DNA of 5,411 nt from Oscillospiraceae bacterium (GTDB lineage Bacteria > Bacillota > Clostridia > Clostridiales > Clostridiaceae), in assembly GCA_009785875.1 (NCBI GenBank), contig WQUF01000191.1, forward strand, positions 1 to 5,411, given 5' to 3'. The notes beneath the pieces were generated by a model. The model was not told the DNA's origin. It worked only from the letters and a program-made list of their open reading frames with translations, and ran no database searches. This document shows positions 1 through 5,282 of the stretch, piece after piece. Made by a program: the position numbers and the translations under genes. How positions within the stretch are numbered: the first letter of the stretch is position 1; each line of letters starts with the position of its first letter.

Positions 1-93
1 TTAATCGCAAAGAAATCTCATTTTAATGGGAGTGCATTTATTGAATTAACGAAATGTGTTAAATCAATAGTTGAAGAGGAAATAATTGTTTAA
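1..93 (+). CDS. C-terminal end of an unidentified protein (5' end outside window)
   Basis: The first reading frame is open from base 1 to a TAA stop at 91-93 and gives 30 residues that end in VEEEIIV. The tail is rich in charged and aliphatic residues (FIELTKCVKSIVEEE) and probably helical. The stop is followed within 10 bases by a strong terminator hairpin, as expected for the true end of a gene or operon on this strand. The family cannot be named from 30 residues. A ParA/MinD-type ATPase tail would fit loosely, but this is a guess. The terminator separates it from the ABC transporter genes, so it is probably a different transcription unit. Confidence 0.6.
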   Translation, partial: LIAKKSHFNGSAFIELTKCVKSIVEEEIIV

Positions 94-101
94 AAGGACT
101 T

Positions 102-148
102 AAAAACCATTCTATACTAAAGTAAATAACTTGTTTAGAATGGTTTTT
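102..148 (+). terminator. Rho-independent terminator after the upstream gene
   Basis: A perfect 13-bp inverted repeat pairs aaaaaccattcta (102-114) with tagaatggttttt (136-148). The 21-base loop contains a second small stem, aagt (120-123) with actt (129-132). The 3' arm runs directly into a six-T tract (144-149). It starts 8 bases after the stop of the upstream gene and ends about 80 bases before the permease start. It should therefore end the upstream transcript and insulate the ABC operon. Confidence 0.85.
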
Positions 149-163
149 TATTCATACATAAAG

Positions 164-169
164 TATACT
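164..169 (+). promoter_or_regulatory. Candidate -10 element for the ABC transporter operon
   Basis: TATACT matches the TATAAT consensus at five of six positions. It lies between the upstream terminator and the permease ribosome binding site, which would give a leader of roughly 55 bases. It sits inside a small palindrome, agtatact (162-169). No convincing -35 hexamer is seen at 16-18 bases; that stretch falls in the terminator's 3' arm (around 139-147). The call is weak. A later pair, TTGTTA (188-193) with TTTAAT (210-215), has better-looking hexamers but would start transcription inside or after the ribosome binding site. Confidence 0.3.
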
Positions 170-216
170 AATATTAAATCCAAATCTTTGTTAATCATTG
201 TGAAAAATTTTTAATT

Positions 217-222
217 GGGAGG
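217..222 (+). promoter_or_regulatory. Ribosome binding site that fixes the permease start at ATG 231
   Basis: GGGAGG at 217-222 is a strong Shine-Dalgarno sequence, 8 bases before the ATG at 231. The GTG at 222-224 is in the same frame but overlaps this motif, so it cannot be used with it. The ATG is therefore the better start. Confidence 0.85.
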
Positions 223-230
223 TGAGTTTC

Positions 231-3200
231 ATGAGACCACTTTTATCCATTAAAACCTTGTTTCGTACACCATTAAAGACATTTTTAATATTCATTTTAA
301 TTGCGGCAGCATCCTTTGCAGTTTTTTCACGTGTCACAGACCTTGCTATAACTTCTCGTGAAGTATCAAGAGTTTCTAGCTTTTATCGGGGAATATGTGC
401 ACTTGATACTGGTGTACCTACTAATACCTCTGATTTAGTTAGAAGCAGCATGTTATCTTTACCAAACGATGTCCCACCAGCACTAACTAAAGAAGAAATA
501 AATGCATTTTCCTCATTAAAACAGGTTACTTCGGTGGACACAAGGTACATGACAGCAGGTATTATAGATTTTAATCTTGGTGATGAAGTAAATTATTCAG
601 GTGGTACTAGCAGTAATATAGCTAATATTGGTGATTCAGGACAGAATTTTGCATATAGCTATACTAATAGGTTTATTGTCGAAGCTACATATCTAAATAG
701 TGCTGTTGGTAGTGACCACATTATGCTGAGCTTTGAAGATTGTAAGATCCTTTCAGGAGATCCATCTATATTATTAAGTTCCTATTTAAATGTACAAGTT
801 TTTGCACAAGATGGTGTATCAATGTCAATCAGTCGCGCTGGCTCTGGTTTTGCTAGTCGAGAATTCTATTATATAAAAAATAACCCTTACGGACAAAGTT
901 TTGTTGACACTTTGATTAAAGGTAACCGTTACCTTTTGATAGGTCGCTGGGAACCTCATAATCCAATTAACACCGAATTCCTCGGTGATCAGGATACATT
1001 AAATTTTTGCCCTTCCGTCATAAGTTTAAAAGGAAAACCTGAAAACTATCTGGAAACAGAAGAATTCGCTCCTGTGAAAAAGCTCATCGATATTACAAAT
1101 AGCGATAAGAATACTGTCGATATGGTGTATACTTCAGATATGCGCTCTATCCCACGCTTTTCTGAGCAAAAATCCGTCATAAAACAAGGACGGGCATTAA
1201 CAGCAGACGACACAGATGCTTGCGTAGTAAGTGGAACGTTTTTGCGGATGAACCGATTGAAAATAGGCGATACCATCAAAGTTGGGCTTTGCAGCAAGTT
1301 GTTTGAACAGAACTGCGCTTTAGGTGCTATTAGCTATACTCCTGATCGCTATTCCACACCTGTAAAAAATGTGAATTTGACTATCGTCGGTGCATATGAA
1401 GATACAGATACAGTTGAAGATCAATTGGGAACAGCTTTTTGGAGCTATTCTACACGCACTATATTTGTGCCTTTATCGCTTTTGCCAGTTGAAGTTCCAG
1501 AAGATCATGTATTTAAACCTGGTGAGTATAGTTTTATCATAGGAGATCCTAACAATATTGAAGGATTTTTAAAAGATGCACAGCCTTTAGCTGATAAATT
1601 TGGTATTAAATTGAATTTTGATGACGGTGGATGGCAAGAAATCAGCAAAAATATCAGTACAGGCAGAATAACATCAACCATAACAGCATCTTTATTTTTA
1701 ATTGCTGCCGCTGTAGCTTTGCTTCTTGCTATATATGTTTTCATATGGAGAAACAAGAAAGTCTATGCTATCATGCGAGCCCTGGGTACACCAAGAGGCA
1801 AGATACAAAGGTCTCTCGTTCTTCCACTTGCTTTTCTGACTATACTAGCAGTACCTTTAGGAGGGTTAGTAGGACTTAATTTCACTTCAAAATCAGTGGT
1901 TCCAGTATTAAAGTCCTATACTGAAATAGTACCTAATTATACTCCTGATGCATCTGTACAAATGTCTATAGCTTTTGCTTGTTTTATTGGTATAATCATG
2001 GTTTTAATAGCACTCACCTTTTTATTTTTGAGAAAACTAGCGAAAACATCTCCATTAGATCTAATGCAAGGGGACAGGGTGAATATAAAGGTTAAGAAAA
2101 TTAGTGAAACTAAAAGTAGTGTAGTTACACCTGTATCGCAATTACCGCAATTTACGCCTTTTTCGGTGCCTACTATTCTTACGCCAAAACATGGTAAGTA
2201 TTCTGCACTCAGCCACGTAATTAGCTACATATTTCGTCATATCAGGCGTACCAAATGGAAATCAGCAATGTTAAGTCTACTGGCAGTGCTGATGTGTGGG
2301 GCTATGGGAACTCTGACGATTGTGCAAACATCCTATTCAAAAATGGATATAAAAGGATTTCTTGCTTATGGTGAATCTGATGCTTTAGCTGATGCTTCAA
2401 TTTCTCCTCTTTTAAAAGATGTATATTATTGGGGTAAGATGGATGGTGCTCTTTGTGGGAAAGAAGCTACTCCTGTGTATGTTACAAACAATGTTGATAG
2501 ATGCTTAAATGACTTAGGTGCAAAGGATTATAAGATAAGTTATATCGATGGATTTCAGGGCTTTTCAATAGGGCGTTCAGAATTTATCATCAGCAAAGAA
2601 CTCGCTGAAGCTTTAGGTATTTCATTAGGTGGAGAAACACGCTTGATAAATGAATCTGTATGGAAAAATTACCAAAATGGCAAAGCACATTACTATGAGT
2701 ATGCTATGATGAATTTCAAAGTGGCTGGAATAATCGATAGCCCTGGTCTTGGATTAGCTGTATTTGCACCAGCTCATGTTGGACTTGAAAAAGTATTTTT
2801 AGGAAAGTATACCCTTAAAAATTGCGAATTTACTATAGCTGACAACACAAAATTACAAGAGGCACAAGATTTTATAAGTAAGCTTGAGACTCGAAGCAGA
2901 AGGATAGCTTATTATGCTAAGTCTTCTCTGGATAAAGCTGAGCTTGATAATATAACTCAGACTATGAGGCTTTTGAAATCACTGTTTCCAGTATCAGTAG
3001 TAGTGGCTGTTATTATAGGATTGTTCGCATCAGGACTTTCTATTATACAATCTTCCAGGGAAGTGGCTGTACTTCGTATATTGGGTACAACAAAGAAGCG
3101 AACCCGATGTATGCTCATTTTTGAGGAGATCATACTATGCATATTAGGAATTGCAGTGGCTACAATTGGGCTTGTAATGTATAACATAGATCTATTTTCA

Positions 3201-3326
3201 CTATCTGCAGAAACAATTATATTTTGCATTATTCTATATTTTTTAGGATGCCTATGTGCTGTCATTTTCGCAGCATATTTTGTGACAAAGAACAAGGTTT
3301 TAGAATTACTTCAAGTTAAAGAATAG
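231..3326 (+). CDS. Large two-repeat FtsX/MacB-type ABC transporter permease with very long extracytoplasmic domains
   Basis: This encodes a 1031-residue membrane protein, numbered here from the ATG at 231. TM1 lies at about 18-37. A first extracytoplasmic domain of about 445 residues follows, then TM2 (483-507), TM3 (530-551), TM4 (578-600), a Pro/Thr-containing cytoplasmic linker (610-675), TM5 (678-700), a second external domain of about 215 residues, and TM6-TM8 (916-941, 960-983, 993-1017). The duplication is visible. Each half has the FtsX-family motif after its second helix (YAIMRALGT near 512, VAVLRILGT near 945). Each also has a MacB-like periplasmic stretch (GRALTADDTDACVVSG near 320; IGRSEFIISKELAEALGIS near 780) and a similar post-helix end (SPLDLMQGD; NKVLELLQ). 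Family knowledge makes this a permease or mechanotransmission subunit driven by the ATPase 11 bases downstream. The first external domain is far larger than in typical FtsX or BceB-type permeases. The substrate is unknown; antimicrobial-peptide resistance, lipid or peptide export, or cell-wall signalling are all possible. Confidence 0.9.
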   Translation: MRPLLSIKTLFRTPLKTFLIFILIAAASFAVFSRVTDLAITSREVSRVSSFYRGICALDTGVPTNTSDLVRSSMLSLPNDVPPALTKEEINAFSSLKQVTSVDTRYMTAGIIDFNLGDEVNYSGGTSSNIANIGDSGQNFAYSYTNRFIVEATYLNSAVGSDHIMLSFEDCKILSGDPSILLSSYLNVQVFAQDGVSMSISRAGSGFASREFYYIKNNPYGQSFVDTLIKGNRYLLIGRWEPHNPINTEFLGDQDTLNFCPSVISLKGKPENYLETEEFAPVKKLIDITNSDKNTVDMVYTSDMRSIPRFSEQKSVIKQGRALTADDTDACVVSGTFLRMNRLKIGDTIKVGLCSKLFEQNCALGAISYTPDRYSTPVKNVNLTIVGAYEDTDTVEDQLGTAFWSYSTRTIFVPLSLLPVEVPEDHVFKPGEYSFIIGDPNNIEGFLKDAQPLADKFGIKLNFDDGGWQEISKNISTGRITSTITASLFLIAAAVALLLAIYVFIWRNKKVYAIMRALGTPRGKIQRSLVLPLAFLTILAVPLGGLVGLNFTSKSVVPVLKSYTEIVPNYTPDASVQMSIAFACFIGIIMVLIALTFLFLRKLAKTSPLDLMQGDRVNIKVKKISETKSSVVTPVSQLPQFTPFSVPTILTPKHGKYSALSHVISYIFRHIRRTKWKSAMLSLLAVLMCGAMGTLTIVQTSYSKMDIKGFLAYGESDALADASISPLLKDVYYWGKMDGALCGKEATPVYVTNNVDRCLNDLGAKDYKISYIDGFQGFSIGRSEFIISKELAEALGISLGGETRLINESVWKNYQNGKAHYYEYAMMNFKVAGIIDSPGLGLAVFAPAHVGLEKVFLGKYTLKNCEFTIADNTKLQEAQDFISKLETRSRRIAYYAKSSLDKAELDNITQTMRLLKSLFPVSVVVAVIIGLFASGLSIIQSSREVAVLRILGTTKKRTRCMLIFEEIILCILGIAVATIGLVMYNIDLFSLSAETIIFCIILYFLGCLCAVIFAAYFVTKNKVLELLQVKE

Positions 3327-3337
3327 GAGCTAGAATT

Positions 3338-3997
3338 ATGTCAACACTAACACTTACAAATGCTACTTATAAATATCATGGAGCACAAATGCCTGCTGTT
3401 TCAGGTGTGAATTGTACTTTTGAACCAAAACAATTATATGCTATTGTAGGTCCTAGCGGTTCAGGTAAGTCTACGCTGCTCTCCATGATGGCTGGTCTTG
3501 ATCTTCCTACTGAAGGAACTATCGCTTTTGATGGCTATGACCTTGCTAGACTTGATCTTGACCGCTATAGGAGAGAAAGCATAGCTATGATTTTTCAATC
3601 GTTTCAGCTCTTTGCCCTGTTGACTGCTATGGAGAATGTCTGTTATCCAATGGAGCTATGTGGGATAAAACCTGTCGATGCGAGACCTAGAGCCATGAAC
3701 TTATTAGAAAGAGTTGGTATCACTAAAGAACAGATGAGGCGTTTTCCATCCAGACTATCAGGCGGTGAGCAGCAAAGGATAGCTATTGCACGTAGCCTTG
3801 CAGCAGGTGCGAAGATCTTGCTTGCAGACGAGCCTACAGGAAACCTCGATATCGATAATACTAAAAATATTATAGATATACTACAAGACTTGGCACATAA
3901 TGAGGGTTACTGCGTTATCATTGTGACACATGATCTTGAAATTGCGGATAAAGCAGATGTAGTTTATAAAATGCGTGGTGGAATTTTATCTTTATAA
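3338..3997 (+). CDS. ABC transporter ATP-binding protein, LolD/MacB class
   Basis: This is a complete 219-residue nucleotide-binding subunit, the usual length for the class. Visible motifs in order are Walker A GPSGSGKST (38-46), Q-loop FQSFQLF (Q87), signature LSGGEQQR (140-147), Walker B ILLADEP with catalytic Glu165, D-loop NLD (169-171) and the switch His198 in VTHD. All ATP-hydrolysis residues are present. The start ATG has AGGAG at 3325-3329, which overlaps the permease stop codon, so the two genes are very probably co-translated from one transcript. It would sit at the cytoplasmic face and power the permease. The sequence after Walker B is short, with no extra regulatory domain. The stop overlaps the end of the convergent antitoxin-like gene by 6 bases. 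No terminator lies directly after it. Confidence 0.95.
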   Translation: MSTLTLTNATYKYHGAQMPAVSGVNCTFEPKQLYAIVGPSGSGKSTLLSMMAGLDLPTEGTIAFDGYDLARLDLDRYRRESIAMIFQSFQLFALLTAMENVCYPMELCGIKPVDARPRAMNLLERVGITKEQMRRFPSRLSGGEQQRIAIARSLAAGAKILLADEPTGNLDIDNTKNIIDILQDLAHNEGYCVIIVTHDLEIADKADVVYKMRGGILSL

Positions 3998-4132
3998 TCT
4001 CTCATCTTCTCTATCCCAAGCAGCAAATAACTCATCAGGCGTTTTGTACACTACAATTGTTCCATTTTTGATAGCTTTCTCTGTCTCTGAAACATCACTT
4101 ATAATATCATTAAGGGTTGTATTTTCTGGCAT
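3992..4132 (-). CDS. Short orphan antitoxin-like protein (C-terminal half of a RelB/DinJ-type antitoxin)
   Basis: A 46-residue ORF starts at the ATG complementary to 4130-4132, preceded on its strand by GAGGTG (4139-4144) at 6-base spacing. The frame stays open for 24 more codons upstream, but that extension has no ribosome binding site and spans the probable promoter. The segment ETEKAIKNG, then VYKTPDELFAAWDRED, has the layout of the C-terminal tail of RelB/DinJ antitoxins. It can be laid beside the DinJ-like tail in this window (EALEDSISGRN, then TYRNCEEMMEDL). This is resemblance by eye, not a proven match. The N-terminal ribbon-helix-helix domain is absent and no toxin gene lies next to it; the neighbour is the convergent ABC ATPase. 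It could be a solitary neutralising antitoxin, a remnant with a surviving start signal, or an unrelated small protein. Confidence 0.6.
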   Translation of the reverse strand: MPENTTLNDIISDVSETEKAIKNGTIVVYKTPDELFAAWDREDERL

Positions 4133-4150
4133 AATTATCACCTCATAATT

Positions 4151-4179
4151 ATTGTACCGCATATTCACCGCAATATAAA
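4151..4179 (-). promoter_or_regulatory. Candidate promoter of the short antitoxin-like gene
   Basis: On the minus strand TACAAT (complement of 4151-4156; five of six matches to TATAAT) lies 17 bases downstream of TTTATA (complement of 4174-4179; four of six matches to TTGACA). The -10 ends only about 7 bases before the GAGGTG motif, giving a very short leader. AT-rich spacer DNA yields such matches by chance, so the call is tentative. Confidence 0.3.
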
Positions 4180-4204
4180 CAAAAGAATTGCAATACAAAG
4201 GCAA

Positions 4205-4557
4205 GTGGGATATTATTTTAAAGAGAAATTCTTTTAATTAACTACAGACTCTTGTCTTTATTTTCTTTCACCAGTGTTTTTAAGTCGATATTTATCAAAA
4301 AATTAACTCCAAAAACCATAAATTTAGAGTGAATATTTTGAAAAGTAAAAAATGTGTTTTTAATATAATTTTAATCAAAGTAGATTTTCCATATAAAGAA
4401 AGATCTGCTTTTTTTGCTTAAAACTTATTCATTGCACAACAAACAACCCTAGTAGATTTTGGGCGAACAATCGTTTGATGCGTCTTTTTTATCATCAGTT
4501 TATTTTATCAGAATTTCAATTTGATTAAAATTTTAGCGATTTTACATTATGCAAGAA
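4205..4557. other. AT-rich intergenic region without a convincing gene
   Basis: About 350 bases separate the short antitoxin-like gene from the end of the toxin gene. Both strands are broken by many stops. Two 25-codon minus-strand ORFs (4242-4319 and 4418-4495) have no ribosome binding site and no recognised motif. The only clear structure is the plus-strand hairpin with T tract at 4377-4415. A 10-bp perfect palindrome taaaatttta (4526-4535) lies downstream of the toxin stop, but it is pure A/T and lacks a T tail. No tRNA, riboswitch, transposon end or long repeat is seen. No strong minus-strand terminator for the toxin operon is apparent. Confidence 0.6.
4377..4415 (+). terminator. Plus-strand intrinsic terminator, possibly the real 3' end of the ABC operon
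   Basis: A 12-bp stem pairs aaagtagatttt (4377-4388) with aagatctgcttt (4400-4411) around an 11-base loop. A run of seven T (4409-4415) overlaps and follows the 3' arm. Two of the pairs are U-G in plus-strand RNA and would be A-C mismatches in minus-strand RNA, so the structure favours plus-strand transcription. The only plus-strand genes upstream are the ABC pair, which stops at 3997. Read-through to here would give a 3' untranslated region of about 400 bases running antisense across the short antitoxin-like gene. Confidence 0.6.
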
Positions 4558-4875
4558 TCATCCTCCAAATAATTTAGAATGACTTCCTATTCTCACAAAT
4601 TCAACATAAGTTATATATTTGTTGGATTCTTTATCTATTTCCATCGTGTCAATCACTCTGTAAATCAACAGCATATCTGGTCTCAAGTGACACTCTCTAT
4701 GATTTTTATAATTACCAGTAAGTAAATGATCTTTGTATTTTAAAGGGAATTCTTTTTTGTTCATCAGCAAGTCTTGAACAATGCTAAATTCGCTAATAAT
4801 AATTTTATTCATGTTAAGTGCTCTAAAGTCATTTCTAAATCGAGAAGTGGTTAGAGGAAACCTAATCCTCTCCAT
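4558..4875 (-). CDS. yafQ: YafQ-family mRNA interferase toxin
   Basis: This is a 105-residue toxin of the RelE/YafQ superfamily, a ribosome-dependent endoribonuclease that cleaves mRNA during translation and is held inactive by DinJ. Recognition rests on KYKDHLLTG (47-54), then HRECHLRPD (59-67) followed by LLIYR, and the terminal GSHSKLFG (97-104). From memory of E. coli YafQ (His50, His63, Asp67, His87, Phe91), the equivalents are His50, His63, Asp67, His99 and Phe103. An acidic residue, Glu61, stands where YafQ has Asp61. The module therefore looks catalytically intact. The family is usually about 90-95 residues; the excess is a roughly 12-residue insertion in the hairpin before the last strand (about 76-92). 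The start ATG lies inside the antitoxin's last codons, with GGAGG (4885-4889) 9 bases upstream, which implies translational coupling. Its N-terminus lines up residue for residue in length with E. coli YafQ, supporting this start. Confidence 0.9.
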   Translation of the reverse strand: MERIRFPLTTSRFRNDFRALNMNKIIISEFSIVQDLLMNKKEFPLKYKDHLLTGNYKNHRECHLRPDMLLIYRVIDTMEIDKESNKYITYVEFVRIGSHSKLFGG

Positions 4876-5131
4876 TCATTAAATCCTCCATCATTTCCTC
4901 GCAATTCCTGTAAGTCCTCACATTTCTACCACTAATAGAATCCTCCAATGCCTCTATTGTTTCTGCGTTTGGTATATTAAGTGCTTCAAACGTAACCCTT
5001 TGTTCTGCCACTATCCTTTTTACTATTCCATTTAAAAGTGCAGATACAGACAATCCGATTTTATCAGCAAAATCTTCTAGGCTGGTTTTATCATCTTCAT
5101 CAATTTTTATACTCAAATCAACTTCAGACAT
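4862..5131 (-). CDS. dinJ: DinJ/RelB-family antitoxin
   Basis: This 89-residue antitoxin is close to E. coli DinJ in length. The N-terminal ribbon-helix-helix DNA-binding and dimerisation domain comprises strand VDLSIKI (4-10), helix 1 (about 14-25, KTSLEDFADKIG) and helix 2 (about 28-43, SVSALLNGIVKRIVAEQ). The following VTFEALNIPNAETIEALED and the acidic tail (EEMMEDLMNGED) form the toxin-binding part. It lies directly upstream of the YafQ-like toxin and overlaps it by 14 bases, the normal antitoxin-first order. By family knowledge it neutralises the toxin by wrapping around it and, alone or with the toxin, represses its own promoter. The 9-bp inverted repeat at 5169-5191 is the best operator candidate. 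The start is fixed by a near-perfect AAGGAGGTG. Confidence 0.92.
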   Translation of the reverse strand: MSEVDLSIKIDEDDKTSLEDFADKIGLSVSALLNGIVKRIVAEQRVTFEALNIPNAETIEALEDSISGRNVRTYRNCEEMMEDLMNGED

Positions 5132-5138
5132 GAATTTA

Positions 5139-5147
5139 CACCTCCTT
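5139..5147 (-). promoter_or_regulatory. Strong ribosome binding site of the DinJ-like antitoxin
   Basis: On the minus strand AAGGAGGTG (complement of 5139-5147) precedes the antitoxin ATG at 7 bases from its end. It is nearly fully complementary to the 16S rRNA tail and looks stronger than the toxin's GGAGG, in line with the need for excess antitoxin. Confidence 0.85.
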
Positions 5148-5168
5148 ATGCATCGATTAATTTATTCA

Positions 5169-5191
5169 TGAAGAAGTCTCACACTTCTTCA
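5169..5191. repeat. 9-bp inverted repeat upstream of dinJ, candidate operator
   Basis: tgaagaagt (5169-5177) and acttcttca (5183-5191) are perfect inverted copies separated by the 5-base spacer ctcac. The element lies 38 bases upstream of the dinJ start codon. Antitoxins of this ribbon-helix-helix family bind palindromes in their own promoter region, so an autoregulatory operator is the simplest reading. No T tract follows on either strand, which argues against a terminator. A clear promoter for dinJ was not found; the best minus-strand -10-like match, TAAAAT (complement of 5233-5238), lacks a good -35. Confidence 0.55.
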
Positions 5192-5213
5192 ATAATTGGT
5201 CGAATCATGCTTA

Positions 5214-5282
5214 TCATTCCCAATTGTCCTCTATTTTAACTAACTTCTGTAAGAATACTTCGTTTCTTAAGTCATTGGTCAT
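5214..5282 (-). other. 22-codon ORF overlapping the upstream antitoxin stop (possible gene remnant)
   Basis: The ATG overlaps the TGA stop of the right-edge antitoxin by the classic ATGA arrangement, and the frame runs 22 codons to TGA at 5214-5216. That stop overlaps a further ATG (5217) in the same ATGA manner. The next frame gives 12 codons, a TGA (5179-5181), and then 10 more open codons (DFFMNKLIDA) to a TAA beside the dinJ ribosome binding site. The position after an antitoxin is where a toxin gene would be expected, but the peptides match no toxin I recognise. No strong ribosome binding site precedes the ORF. It may be debris of a degraded gene or chance. Confidence 0.25.

Noticed and set aside
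188..215. Promoter-like pair TTGTTA and TTTAAT with 16-base spacing before the permease
   Set aside because: The -10 element would end 1 base before the GGGAGG ribosome binding site, so the transcript would begin without it. The strong ribosome binding site argues for a start further upstream.
1046..1297. 83-codon open frame on the minus strand inside the permease gene
   Set aside because: It lies wholly within the strongly supported permease frame, has no recognised motif and is best explained as an opposite-strand shadow. The similar frames at 1505-1756 and 2957-3295 (minus) and 1631-1879 (plus) were dropped for the same reason.
4133..4204. 24-codon N-terminal extension of the short antitoxin-like gene
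   Set aside because: It has no ribosome binding site and its sequence is not antitoxin-like. The internal ATG at 4132 has GAGGTG at correct spacing, and the extension covers the likely promoter.
4242..4319. 25-codon minus-strand ORF beginning MVFGVNFLINIDL
   Set aside because: It lacks a ribosome binding site and any recognisable motif, and this length is expected by chance in spacer DNA.
4418..4495. 25-codon minus-strand ORF containing TIVRPKSTRVVCC
   Set aside because: There is no ribosome binding site, no family match I can name, and its stop codon lies beside the terminator T tract. The stretch is somewhat less AT-rich than its surroundings, so a decayed gene piece cannot be excluded.
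5146..5169. Seven-codon ORF MNKLIDA ending at the dinJ ribosome binding site, as an attenuator leader peptide
   Set aside because: It has no ribosome binding site, no repeated regulatory codons and no alternative hairpins leading to a terminator. It is noted only as part of the possible remnant chain.
5169..5191. The inverted repeat upstream of dinJ as a transcription terminator
   Set aside because: No T tract follows on either strand. An operator at the head of the toxin-antitoxin operon fits better.
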